DNA of 64,000 bases, taken from positions 94,605 through 158,604 of the forward strand of contig NZ_FQYI01000006.1 in assembly GCF_900141665.1 (NCBI RefSeq), written 5' to 3'. Position 1 is the stretch's first letter; every line of letters begins with the position of its first letter. Origin of the DNA: Cruoricaptor ignavus. Its GTDB lineage: Bacteria; Bacteroidota; Bacteroidia; Flavobacteriales; Weeksellaceae. Under the pieces are notes generated by a model that was not told the DNA's origin, did no database searches, and saw only the letters and a list, made by a program, of their open reading frames with translations. Positions 7,570 through 15,944 of the stretch are shown here, piece by piece. The position numbers were made by a program, and so were the translations under genes.

Positions 7570-10500
7570 TTATTTCTTAAGAACTTTCTTAGTTGCGGTA
7601 GTCTGTCCCGCGCTGATTACAAAGTGGTATACCCCTTTTGCCCAGGCAGATGCGGAAACCGCTGCCTTCCTTTCTGCAGGGCGGGAAACTTGTACCAGCT
7701 TGCCTGCCGCGTCGTACACCCTGATCTCCGAGATCTTCTCAGGAGCAGCAACCACAAAGCCGCCGTTGTCTTCATAAACGCTCACCTGATCTGCCACAGC
7801 AGCTTCTGCAGCAGCGAGGAATCTGGCGTCGGTATATGCGATCTCGAACCTGTCTGCAAGCGAGCCTGCCTCTGCGCGGAAGCTGTAAGGCTTCTCCGAA
7901 AGGTTTACTACCGCGCCGGTTGCTTTGTCTCTCAGGTAGATGCCCTGGGCACCGGCAAATATTCCTTCAGCCCTGTCCACCTTGATTTTATATGTACCGT
8001 CTGCGAAGGCATTAGCGCCAAGCTTTACCAAATCCTCTGCACTGAAAGGCGCTCTACCGTGGATGATAAGCTTCTTCCCGTCTGCCACGGTATAAAGCAG
8101 GTCGGAAGCATTGCTGATATCCTCGGAATCATCCTTGCCGAATGCGTTGGAGCCGCCGCCGTAGTATACCACGGCTATCTGGTTGTTTACGCCAGTCGGT
8201 GTGTCCAGGCTTAGCCAGTAGCGGTCTTTATCCTGCTTCTTAGCGGTATTTCCGAAGAATGCCACACCGCCTTCCTTCACCATCATTTCGTTGGTAAATG
8301 TAGCATTGCCTGCCGTAGTAGCTTTGGCAATAAAGCCCTGCCCTACTTTCAGGATGCCGTTCGGTACTTTATCATTCGCTGTTTCCGCTTGCGCGTTGGA
8401 TTGTGCTACCCCTCCGGTTGCTCTCGCACCGGTAGAGTTATCCACATTGTAGGTAGCGTAGGAGTTACCGTTGTATGCACCGCCGTACTGCTGCACCTCC
8501 TTGTTTACCGCGCTATCCCACAGATAGAATGTAGTATCTAGATTATTGTTTACCACGAAGAAGTTTTCAAGGCTAAACTTCGCAGCGTATGGGTTGCCCA
8601 GAAGGTTGTAGCCTTCGCCGCTTTTCTCCATTGCGTAGGTTTGGTTGCCGTGTACCACCTCTCCTTGGAAGTTGTAAAGATTCTCAGCCGCAGCATCCTT
8701 CACAGCGTAGCCTTTGCCCACTATATATTCCCCTTCGGAATCTTGGAAGAAATCCGTAGCTTCCTCGTATGCCTGCACTCTTGGAGAACCTGTAGAAGCC
8801 TTGATGTTCAGACCCTTCACCGGCGCAGAAAGGAAGTTGTACTGCTCGCCGTCAGAGTTCTTCGTTTCGCGCTGTACGGTGATCTGCCCGCTTACGCTTG
8901 CCGCCGCATTATCAATTACGAAGCTGCCGTCCTTCTCCACGATGAAGTTGCTGCCGTCTCCCTGGTTTTCGAAGTTTCCTGCGGAGATGTAGCGCCCGTC
9001 TGCAGCGGTTACCTTATAGCCCGGCTGTACGCTAAGCTTGCCCTTGGCAATCAGGTTGTTGGATTCTTGGGTGTTGAAGTTGTTCGCAAGGTTTACATTG
9101 TAGAAGGTTTCTGCCTTCGCAGTATCGTTGCCGTTGATTACCTGCGTACCTGTTCCTGCAAAGGTAATGGTGCTGTTGCCCATCTCGAAAGTTCCCTCAT
9201 TATTCCAGTTGCCGTGCATCTCGATTTCCGTGGTGCCGTTCATCGTAAGCTTAGCGCCCTCCTGAATAGTGATATTGTTGAAGGTAGCGGTGTTCTTATA
9301 CTTCGCTGCATTGGCATCGTCAGCCTTTACCACAGGCTTGTTAACAGCGGTGGCTGGGATGATGACATCCGTAGTCTTATCCGGCACCTGATAGTTCTCC
9401 CAGTTTTCGCAGTAGAACCAGTTGGTACCGTTGGAACCCAGCCAGGTTCCCGGCTGCACGGTGCCGTTCTCTGTGAAGGCTTTTGCATCCGCATTAGCTA
9501 CGGTAGGTTTTATAGTAGGTTTACCAATAGTCCATTTGCTTGGCGTGTTTACGGAGCTTAGGATGTTTCTGAAGCTACCCTCGTGCGTTTCGCTGTTTTT
9601 GTAGTATGCCGCTCCCTGACCGTTAGGCAAGGCAAAGTTCAGGCATTCCAGAGCGGCAGGAAGGCGGGAAGACCTTTTCTTTTTCTCAGTTTTATTTCCG
9701 TTAGTAGTATCTGCACCGCTGTTTGCCTGGGTTAATGGCACCCAGTCATTACCGTTGGTAAAGCCGTGCAGCAGCTTACCTCTCAGTATGTAGCGCGCAG
9801 CGCCAGTTGTAGGCGTTTTTTGATCCAGCTCAAAACCGCCCTGGATAAGATACATCTGATCCGGATCGTCGTTGCTAATATTAGGTTTATTGGATTTTAC
9901 AACTTCGAATGAGAAGTTTCTACTTTCAGTGCTTACCGTTTGTTGCGGGCTTACGAAATGAATCTTATTAAATCCGTTGGAAGTACCATTCAGATCAAAT
10001 ACCATCACGGTGCCCTTCTTTATTGGGGTGTCACCCGTATATTTAAAGGTGATAAGGCCGGGCTCAGTGTGTGGCTTATCACCTGGGCCACCCCACCTGT
10101 CCGTTCTTACATTCGCTGCTGCGCCGGCTTCGTAGCGAGAATTGGCGATGCCGAAGTGCGTACCCGGCGCTATGTCCACCAGCGTGGCGATCAGAAACCT
10201 GTCCGCCGGACCTTTCGTTTCATATTTCCCATCAAAGCCTACGAAGAACAGCTCGCCCTGCTTGAAGATGGTGCCGCCCACCGGCATAGGGTTTTCAGGC
10301 GGGGTGGTGGTATCTTCTTCTTTTATGATGAAGGTAACATCAATGGTGTTGGATTTCTGCCCGCCCGCATTAGCCGCTACGAACTTGGTTGTAAAAGTGC
10401 CCGCAGCAGTAGGCGTACCGCTGATTTCCCCGCTTTCAGCATTTAGGGATAGGCCTGCGGGAAGGCTGCTGCCTGCCACTACCTGGAAAGATACGGCATC

Positions 10501-11109
10501 GTCCGACGCATCCAGCTCATAGGAGAACTCCTGCCCTACCGTACCTTGCTGCGGAGCGGCAGGCGCCGTAAGCACCGGTGCTGCTGGGGTAGTGGTGCCC
10601 TGTCCCGTTGCTGTGATTTTAAAATTCTGAATCCTTACACCCTTACCTTTGTCACCGTTATTGGTAAGGCGAACTACGAAATTACCGGGGTTCGAAATAT
10701 TAAATGTTCCGCCATCAATATATTTAGATGATGTCGGCGTTTTTGACAACACACTTTCAGACCAGGTAGTACCGCCATCCTTGGAGATTTCAACCTTGGC
10801 AGAGTTGTTATCGCCGTTGCCATATGTGGCTACTTCTAAGGTAATAGTAGCAGTTGCATAGGATGACAAATTATACATACTGCTGGTAAGCTCATCCTTT
10901 TCCGTAGCAGATTTAGTTTCCAACAACCAGTACCCATTACCACCAGTTTGGCTGATAGGTTGGGTGGATACATTATTAATTGCCTTCCAATCGTTAGGTA
11001 CATTTTTTCCGTCTTGTTCAAAAATCACGGTTTGCGAGAACATACTCGCCGAGGTCACTAGGAATGCCGCCACCGCAGCGTTCCGTGTTTGGGATAGAAT
11101 TGTAATCAT
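7570..11109 (-). CDS. large T9SS type A secreted surface protein
   Basis: 1179 aa, predicted to cross the outer membrane by type IX secretion. Signal peptide about 1-25 (ends ASMFSQ). Next come a beta-sandwich region (to about 170), a putative Ig-like (He_PIG) module of about 80 residues (GTVGQEFSYELDASDD ... LPAGLSLNAESGEISGTP), a middle region of unknown type (GGTIFKQGELFFVGFDG onward), a short basic break TEKKKRSSR, and then a long beta-rich part. The last 80 residues form a type A sorting domain (ISEIRVYDAAGKLVQV ... GVYHFVISAG ... KKVLKK). The C-terminal third aligns by eye with the divergent gene at 11560, with shared signatures KKLIIxGR, IYLRD and DRF/DRY. No catalytic motif seen; adhesion or matrix role is a guess. 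Confidence 0.85.
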   Translation of the reverse strand: MITILSQTRNAAVAAFLVTSASMFSQTVIFEQDGKNVPNDWKAINNVSTQPISQTGGNGYWLLETKSATEKDELTSSMYNLSSYATATITLEVATYGNGDNNSAKVEISKDGGTTWSESVLSKTPTSSKYIDGGTFNISNPGNFVVRLTNNGDKGKGVRIQNFKITATGQGTTTPAAPVLTAPAAPQQGTVGQEFSYELDASDDAVSFQVVAGSSLPAGLSLNAESGEISGTPTAAGTFTTKFVAANAGGQKSNTIDVTFIIKEEDTTTPPENPMPVGGTIFKQGELFFVGFDGKYETKGPADRFLIATLVDIAPGTHFGIANSRYEAGAAANVRTDRWGGPGDKPHTEPGLITFKYTGDTPIKKGTVMVFDLNGTSNGFNKIHFVSPQQTVSTESRNFSFEVVKSNKPNISNDDPDQMYLIQGGFELDQKTPTTGAARYILRGKLLHGFTNGNDWVPLTQANSGADTTNGNKTEKKKRSSRLPAALECLNFALPNGQGAAYYKNSETHEGSFRNILSSVNTPSKWTIGKPTIKPTVANADAKAFTENGTVQPGTWLGSNGTNWFYCENWENYQVPDKTTDVIIPATAVNKPVVKADDANAAKYKNTATFNNITIQEGAKLTMNGTTEIEMHGNWNNEGTFEMGNSTITFAGTGTQVINGNDTAKAETFYNVNLANNFNTQESNNLIAKGKLSVQPGYKVTAADGRYISAGNFENQGDGSNFIVEKDGSFVIDNAAASVSGQITVQRETKNSDGEQYNFLSAPVKGLNIKASTGSPRVQAYEEATDFFQDSEGEYIVGKGYAVKDAAAENLYNFQGEVVHGNQTYAMEKSGEGYNLLGNPYAAKFSLENFFVVNNNLDTTFYLWDSAVNKEVQQYGGAYNGNSYATYNVDNSTGARATGGVAQSNAQAETANDKVPNGILKVGQGFIAKATTAGNATFTNEMMVKEGGVAFFGNTAKKQDKDRYWLSLDTPTGVNNQIAVVYYGGGSNAFGKDDSEDISNASDLLYTVADGKKLIIHGRAPFSAEDLVKLGANAFADGTYKIKVDRAEGIFAGAQGIYLRDKATGAVVNLSEKPYSFRAEAGSLADRFEIAYTDARFLAAAEAAVADQVSVYEDNGGFVVAAPEKISEIRVYDAAGKLVQVSRPAERKAAVSASAWAKGVYHFVISAGQTTATKKVLKK

Positions 11110-11132
11110 CAGTTTTACAGTTTTTTACATGC

Positions 11133-11140
11133 CAAAAATA
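11133..11140 (-). promoter_or_regulatory. -7 box of the 1179-aa T9SS protein gene
   Basis: TATTTTTG on the minus strand, matching TAnnTTTG, 23 bases before the ATG at 11109. Confidence 0.5.
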
Positions 11141-11322
11141 CTTTTATCCCCGCACGCGTATGTTAACTTAATATTAACAGCATGTTAACTTTTGTTCATA
11201 TTTTCTAAAAATTAGTGTCCACCGCCACGGCCATTGCGCGCATCATTTCCCGCCCTATATTCTGAGAAACTCCATTATTTCAGTAGTACAACTGCATTAC
11301 AACTCCAATATTTTATTGCATC

Positions 11323-11356
11323 TGTATTGGACTTGTATTGGACTTTGTATTGGACT
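11323..11356. repeat. three tandem 11-bp direct repeats TGTATTGGACT
   Basis: Copies at 11323-11333, 11334-11344 and 11346-11356, identical, with one extra T between the second and third. The 11-bp step places them on one face of the helix, which suits cooperative binding by a regulator. An imperfect inverted copy (AGTACAACTGCATTACAACT) lies about 30 bp to the left. Confidence 0.7.
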
Positions 11357-11530
11357 TAGATAAAATTTTGCCGGTAAAAAGCTCTTGAGATTCTGGTAAC
11401 ATTTTTATAATCCGCGTATCGGGCGGCTGTGGTATGCACTTTGCTTATAAGATCTGCAAGCATAATATGCAGAGCACATTAAATATTTAATAAAAATTTT
11501 TGTCATAGCTGATAATTTATTAAATTTCCT

Positions 11531-11538
11531 TACTTTTG
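11531..11538 (+). promoter_or_regulatory. -7 box of the 538-aa T9SS protein gene
   Basis: TACTTTTG matches TAnnTTTG, 21 bases before the ATG at 11560. Confidence 0.5.
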
Positions 11539-11559
11539 CGAACTCAAACATAATATAAT

Positions 11560-13176
11560 ATGAAGATGAAACTACAACAGACAAGAAAAGCTGCGGCGGC
11601 GGCTGCAGTACTTGCCTTCACGGGTGCCTTTGCACAGACTACCTATACTTACGAAAACGGTCAATGGACCCCGCGGGAGCCTGCCAGCTCCTTTAGGAAC
11701 ACCATCGTGGTAAAATCTGACCTTGAGGCTGGCTTCAGCAGGGCGAAGGACATCATCGTAGAGCCGGGCGTGAGCCTTACCATCAACCGCTCTATGGAGA
11801 TGAAAGGCGCGCTGCAGAACTTCGGTACCATAGTGGTAAAGGATGGCGCGAGCTTCGTGCAGAGGAACACCAACGAAGAAGGTACGGATGACAACTACTC
11901 TGAAGGTGTCTTTGTATATGAGCAGAATACTAAGCCTCTATCCCGCCTACAGTATGCTGCTTGGTCCACCCCAGTGGTGAGCAATATTACGCTTAAAGAC
12001 TTCTCGCCAAAAACGGTAGATGGGAGATTTTATCACTATAACAACGGTAGGTTTGAGCCAGTAGATGCCCACAGGACTAAGTTCGGAGTGGGAAGGGGCT
12101 ACCTGATCCGCGTACCGAACGATTTCCCTACGGCACCAGAGACGGCAGTATTTACTGGCAGATTCGAAGGATCCAATCCGAACAACGGGAATATCAACGG
12201 CAGCCTATACTTTGTAGAAGGTACCTATGCCTTCGTAGGAAACCCATACCCAAGTACTCTGGACCTGGATGCCTTCCTGACGGCAAATCCTAAGATCAAC
12301 GCGACCTACATCTGGAACAGCGTGGAGGCTAACAATGTGGCAGCAGGCCAAACCCCGATGGAGCAGCTGTACTTCGCATACACCATTACAGGCTCTACCG
12401 AAATCACCGGGAATGAGCTTGTACCGCCGGCACAAGGCTTCCTTGTAGCCCGCCAGGAGGGCGTAAAGTCGGTGAATTTCACCAACGATATGCGCTTGAT
12501 TGATTATGAATTTTTCAACAGAGGTGCCAAGACTGCGGACCGCTTCTGGCTGAACATAAAGAATGATGCAGGGCTAACGAAAAACCTGTTGGTAGGCTAC
12601 AAAGGCGGCAGCAAAAACTACGAGGGAGGGTACGATGCTGAGCTGATCCCTTCCGGAGGTGCCGATATCTACAGCAGCGTGGAGGGTAAGAAACTCATCA
12701 TCGACGGCAGAGGATCCTTCGATGCAGCTGATGCCATCACTCTTGGAGTAGATGTGGAGCAGGCGGGTACTTATCAGCTGTCCCTAGTGAAGAAAGAAGG
12801 TGCTTTTGATATCCAGAAAATCTACCTCCGCGATAATGAAACAGGCGCAACCGCTGAACTTTCAGCTGGAGAGTATAGCTTTACTGCAGAGAAATCTAAC
12901 CCTGGCCGCTTTACCGTATACTATGATAATGCAAAACTGGCAACTGGGGAAGCAGCGAAAGCCGGCATCCAGATTTACAGCAACGCAGGGAAAGTGAATG
13001 TAACTTCAGCGGAGACAATTGCGAAGATCAGCGTGTATGACCTTAGCGGCAGACTATTGACTTCTCAGAATGTAAATGCTAAAAAAGCTGAAGTAAGAGT
13101 GAATGGCAGCAAACTTGTACTGGTAAATGTAGAACTTGCTGACGGAAATAAGGTTAACAAAAAAATAAAACTATAA
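11560..13176 (+). CDS. T9SS-type secreted surface protein
   Basis: 538 aa. The signal peptide ends near FAQ (residue 26). The body is beta-rich, with an early stretch (IIVEPGVSLTINRSMEMKG) like a head-fibre or parallel-beta turn, and repeated aromatic/Gly segments (YAFVGNPYPSTLDLDAF, typical of Bacteroidota T9SS proteins). The C-terminus (IAKISVYDLSGRLLTSQ ... VNKKIKL) is a short type A sorting domain. Residues from about 330 on resemble the C-terminal third of the divergent 1179-aa protein, so the two arose by duplication. The stop is 4 bp before the small PID-CTERM-like gene, so they are surely co-transcribed. No enzyme motif seen. Confidence 0.82.
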   Translation: MKMKLQQTRKAAAAAAVLAFTGAFAQTTYTYENGQWTPREPASSFRNTIVVKSDLEAGFSRAKDIIVEPGVSLTINRSMEMKGALQNFGTIVVKDGASFVQRNTNEEGTDDNYSEGVFVYEQNTKPLSRLQYAAWSTPVVSNITLKDFSPKTVDGRFYHYNNGRFEPVDAHRTKFGVGRGYLIRVPNDFPTAPETAVFTGRFEGSNPNNGNINGSLYFVEGTYAFVGNPYPSTLDLDAFLTANPKINATYIWNSVEANNVAAGQTPMEQLYFAYTITGSTEITGNELVPPAQGFLVARQEGVKSVNFTNDMRLIDYEFFNRGAKTADRFWLNIKNDAGLTKNLLVGYKGGSKNYEGGYDAELIPSGGADIYSSVEGKKLIIDGRGSFDAADAITLGVDVEQAGTYQLSLVKKEGAFDIQKIYLRDNETGATAELSAGEYSFTAEKSNPGRFTVYYDNAKLATGEAAKAGIQIYSNAGKVNVTSAETIAKISVYDLSGRLLTSQNVNAKKAEVRVNGSKLVLVNVELADGNKVNKKIKL

Positions 13177-13180
13177 GAAT

Positions 13181-13435
13181 ATGAAAAAGATTTTAGCAAC
13201 TCTGATGCTCGTGGCAGGCTTGGGAAGCTCCTATGCCGGAGAGCCGAATATTTATGAAAATAACACAGAAAGGGCAAACAGTATTAACCCTGGGCATGAT
13301 GGTGTATTCTTTGGAGATGATGATCCGGAGCCAAATGTACCGCCTTCCCCGATTAATGATTACCTGCCGGTTCTAATAATTGCGGGTGTTGCCCTTGCAG
13401 CTTATATGGGTAGAAAACAGAGCGCAAAAGCATAA
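13181..13435 (+). CDS. small secreted protein with PID-CTERM-like sorting tail
   Basis: 84 aa. Signal peptide MKKILATLMLVAGLGSSYAG; short acidic mature part (FFGDDDPEPNVPPSPIND); then YLPVLIIAGVALAAYMG and a basic end RKQSAKA. It shares with the 80-aa protein at 7310 the pattern PxSPI(D/N)xY(I/L)PxL, then AGxAxAAY, then a basic tail. The first base is 4 bp after the stop of the T9SS gene and a strong terminator follows at 13466. Unknown function; see the 80-aa paralogue for the sorting-signal idea. Confidence 0.8.
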   Translation: MKKILATLMLVAGLGSSYAGEPNIYENNTERANSINPGHDGVFFGDDDPEPNVPPSPINDYLPVLIIAGVALAAYMGRKQSAKA

Positions 13436-13465
13436 TTATAAATTTACTATTGAGTAATTGAAAAA

Positions 13466-13492
13466 ACTCCTGCGGATTGCAGGAGTTTTTTT
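13466..13492. terminator. bidirectional intrinsic terminator
   Basis: ACTCCTGC (13466-13473) pairs with GCAGGAGT (13479-13486); A-run on the left and T-run on the right. Serves the T9SS/PID-CTERM transcript and recX. Confidence 0.9.
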
Positions 13493-13503
13493 ATGCAGTA
13501 GAA

Positions 13504-13953
13504 TTAGAAGATTTCCTGTAAAACCTCCCACTCAAAACCACGGCCCATCAAATACCGCGTAGTTTTAATGTTCTTCTGATAATCCTGCAGGCCCTTCAGC
13601 TTGCCGTGATATTTCTCCCACTCTTTCTTTGCCGTTTCTAAATAATCTTCTTCATCAATTTCATCAAAGCAACTGTTCATCAGCTTTTCCGTGATGCCCT
13701 TCATTTTCAGATGCTGCCGGATTTTGTTTCTGCCCCACTGTTTCTGGTAAAATTTTCCACGGATAAAGCTTCGCGTAAACCTCTCCTCATTCAGATAATT
13801 TTCCCGAATCAAGTAAAGCAGAATTTCCTCCTTCGCTTCCGGAATCAGCACGAATTCCCGCATCTTCTGCTCCACTTCGCTATGGCACCTGTCCTGATAC
13901 GCACAGTAGTTCGCCATTTTCTGCTTGATTTCGTTGAAGGGGTAAGATTTCAA
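13504..13953 (-). CDS. recX: regulatory protein RecX
   Basis: Modulates RecA filaments during recombination and SOS repair. 149 aa, all-helical, with the three-repeat RecX layout: ANYCAYQDRCHSEVEQKM, then LIRENYLNEERFTRSFIRGKFYQKQWGRNKIRQHL (signature near residues 48-82, written here as family region), then the third repeat KNIKTTRYLMGRGFEWEVLQEI. Length is typical. It stands alone; no recA is visible here. The bidirectional terminator at 13466 ends it. Confidence 0.88.
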   Translation of the reverse strand: MKSYPFNEIKQKMANYCAYQDRCHSEVEQKMREFVLIPEAKEEILLYLIRENYLNEERFTRSFIRGKFYQKQWGRNKIRQHLKMKGITEKLMNSCFDEIDEEDYLETAKKEWEKYHGKLKGLQDYQKNIKTTRYLMGRGFEWEVLQEIF

Positions 13954-13954
13954 A

Positions 13955-13984
13955 GGTTGAGGTTAAGGTTAAGGTTGAGGTTGA
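13955..13984. repeat. five hexamer repeats GGTTGA/GGTTAA
   Basis: Units GGTTGA, GGTTAA, GGTTAA, GGTTGA, GGTTGA lie just upstream of the recX start. Similar AACCTTAAA-type strings occur at 15919-15945, 28879-28916 and 52369-52389, so this is a recurrent type of intergenic filler. Confidence 0.7.
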
Positions 13985-13993
13985 GATTAACAC

Positions 13994-14359
13994 TTAAATT
14001 GCTGATGATTTCAGATATTTTAAGATGCTATTGATTTGCCGCAGAAGTTCGTGGATATTTCTAATAATTTCGTCAATATCTTCTTTATTGAAATACCCTA
14101 CTAAATTTCCATAAATTAAATGACTTTTCGTTTCAAAAGCTGAGCCTCGTGCAATTCGGTAAAATTGCGCCTTATCTTTGGTGCTGCTTCTGCCGAATCC
14201 CTCTGCTATATTTGCTGAAATGCTTTCTCCACTGCGTCTGATTTGAGCGGTGAGTGCGTAATCCTCCTTTTTTGGAAGTTCATTGCTTAGGAAAAAAACA
14301 CGCACACCGATTTCCATCGCCTTTTGCCAGACTGGCATCTGCGTAAAATCGGTGTACAT
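13994..14359 (-). CDS. four-helix-bundle protein (23S rRNA intervening-sequence protein family)
   Basis: 121 aa, family signature FTQMPVWQKAMEIGVRVF at the start, then LTAQIRRSGESISANIAEG (about 57-75) and a helical C-terminus ending LRQINSILKYLKSS. This family was first seen encoded in insertions within 23S rRNA but is common as free-standing genes in Bacteroidota; its role is not known (S23-like, nucleic-acid binding suspected). No rRNA is nearby. It is flanked by short repeats and housekeeping genes, so it may be mobile. Confidence 0.85.
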   Translation of the reverse strand: MYTDFTQMPVWQKAMEIGVRVFFLSNELPKKEDYALTAQIRRSGESISANIAEGFGRSSTKDKAQFYRIARGSAFETKSHLIYGNLVGYFNKEDIDEIIRNIHELLRQINSILKYLKSSAI

Positions 14360-14401
14360 ATTTTGATTTGAAATTTTAATACCTGAATATCAAACTCAGC
14401 C

Positions 14402-15673
14402 TTAGCCTTCAAAAAGCACGCATTCTTCCATCATCTCATTCACCTTCTTTTTCACGCCGGAAATTGCGGCATCATCCTTAATATTGTCCACCACCTCAGA
14501 AATCAGCTCGGCAATCTTCGGCATATCATTTTCCTTAAGGCCTCTCGTTGTAATTGCCGCCGTTCCCAAACGAATTCCGGAAGTCAAAAACGCCGACTTA
14601 TCATCGAACGGCACCATATTTTTATTGCAGGTAATGTCTGCCTTTACCAGCGCTTTTTCCGTTTCCTTGCCGTTCACATTTTTATTGCGTAAGTCAATGA
14701 GCATCAGGTGGTTATCTGTTCCACCGCTCACAATGTCGAAGCCTAAATCCACCATTGCTTTCGCCAGAGCCTGTGCGTTGGCAATCACTTGCCTGGCGTA
14801 TGTTTCAAATTTTCCGTCAATCGCTTCGCCGAAAGCCACGGCTTTTGCAGCAATCACATGCTCCAGCGGACCGCCCTGCGTTCCTGGGAATACTGCACTG
14901 TCCATCACTGCGCTCATCATTTTCACTTCGCCCTTCGGCGTTTTATGGCCGTATGGGTTTTCGTAGTCCTTGCCCAGCATTATCATTCCGCCTCTTGGTC
15001 CGCGCAAAGTTTTGTGCGTGGTGGTAGTCACGATGTGGCAATGTTCAAACGGTGAGTTCAAAAGACCTTTCGCAATCAACCCTGCAGGGTGCGCAATATC
15101 CGCCCAAAGTGTAGCGCCTATTTCATCCGCAACCTCGCGGAATTTTTGGTAATCCAAATCCCTTGAATACGCGGAATACCCGGCGATTATCATTTTCGGT
15201 TTTTCGCGCAGCGCCGTTTCGTGCATCTGCTCATAGTCAATCAGGCCGGTTTCCCTGCTCAGCCCGTACGAGCAGATTTCGTATTGTATTCCTGAAAAAT
15301 TCACCGATGAGCCGTGCGTAAGATGCCCACCCATCGAAAGATCCATACCCATCACCTTATCGCCGGGCTTCAGCACGGCAAGGTACACCGCGGCATTCGC
15401 CTGAGAGCCTGAATGCGGCTGAACATTTGCGTACTCCACGCCGAAGAGTTTTTTGGCGCGCTCTATCGCCAGGTTTTCCACCTCGTCCACCACTTCGCAG
15501 CCACCGTAGTAGCGCCTTCCTGGGTAGCCCTCGGCATACTTATTCGTCAGCACGCTGCCCATCGCCTTCATCACATTATCGGACACGAAATTTTCCGATG
15601 CTATCAGTTCCAGCCCGTGCGTTTGCCGTTGTCTTTCCTTCTCAATCAGCTCAAAGATTTGGTCATTCATCAC
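14402..15673 (-). CDS. glyA: serine hydroxymethyltransferase
   Basis: Converts serine and tetrahydrofolate to glycine and 5,10-methylene-THF in the cytosol. 423 aa, full length. Motifs: [10 protein letters not shown] (22-31), [13 protein letters not shown] (46-58), [12 protein letters not shown] (86-97), [13 protein letters not shown] (191-203), and the PLP lysine K221 in [14 protein letters not shown]. The start has two adjacent ATGs (15673 and 15670); I kept the first. Transcribed alone from a TAATTTTG box at 15698-15691. Confidence 0.97.
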   Translation of the reverse strand: MMNDQIFELIEKERQRQTHGLELIASENFVSDNVMKAMGSVLTNKYAEGYPGRRYYGGCEVVDEVENLAIERAKKLFGVEYANVQPHSGSQANAAVYLAVLKPGDKVMGMDLSMGGHLTHGSSVNFSGIQYEICSYGLSRETGLIDYEQMHETALREKPKMIIAGYSAYSRDLDYQKFREVADEIGATLWADIAHPAGLIAKGLLNSPFEHCHIVTTTTHKTLRGPRGGMIMLGKDYENPYGHKTPKGEVKMMSAVMDSAVFPGTQGGPLEHVIAAKAVAFGEAIDGKFETYARQVIANAQALAKAMVDLGFDIVSGGTDNHLMLIDLRNKNVNGKETEKALVKADITCNKNMVPFDDKSAFLTSGIRLGTAAITTRGLKENDMPKIAELISEVVDNIKDDAAISGVKKKVNEMMEECVLFEG

Positions 15674-15690
15674 AAAAAAATTCTATCCCT

Positions 15691-15698
15691 CAAAATTA
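15691..15698 (-). promoter_or_regulatory. -7 box of glyA
   Basis: TAATTTTG on the minus strand (TAnnTTTG), 17 bases before the ATG. Confidence 0.45.
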
Positions 15699-15751
15699 GC
15701 AAAAAGAAACTTCAGCGCAGCATTTCTGTGCAGATATTTTGGGCGCCTTTT

Positions 15752-15839
15752 CCGGCTATCCGCTATTACTCCTCGTTTTGCCGCTCCGCTTCGCTCCGCG
15801 GCAAAAACTGCGGGGTAGCCGCTTCTATCCGGGGCGCAG
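15752..15839. repeat. dispersed palindromic intergenic element, copy A
   Basis: GC-rich and about 88 bp. It starts CCGGCTATCCGCTATTACTC, has an inner hairpin GTTTTGCCGC / GCGGCAAAAAC around GCTCCGCTTCGCTCC, and ends TATCCGGGGCG. The same layout in opposite orientation occurs at 34652-34738. Such repeats built around GCTATCCG are, from memory, frequent between genes in Chryseobacterium relatives. Confidence 0.75.
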
Positions 15840-15843
15840 ACTT

Positions 15844-15875
15844 AGACACAAGAATCAAGAGCCAAGAACCAAGAC
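15844..15875. repeat. shuffled AGAGCCAAGA-type repeat, copy 1
   Basis: Contains units GACACAAGA, ATCAAGA, AGAGCCAAGA and GAACCAAGA. The same units recur in other order and on the other strand at 16883-16900 and 27307-27339. Confidence 0.65.
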
Positions 15876-15944
15876 AAAAAATGAAGGACAAAAGAGCCAT
15901 TATTCATAAACGAGAATCCCTCAACCTAAATCTAAACCTTGTCC

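Larger units (their letters stand above)
11110..11559. other. divergent intergenic region between two T9SS protein genes
   Basis: 450 bp without a supported gene. It is AT-rich at both ends and holds a -7 box for each flanking gene (11133-11140 minus, 11531-11538 plus) and three direct copies of TGTATTGGACT near the middle. Nothing else recognised. Confidence 0.6.

Noticed and set aside
9671..9700. Possible junction in the large T9SS protein (basic KKKRSSR segment) as frameshift
   Set aside because: The frame stays open and beta-rich on both sides, so a linker is the simpler reading.
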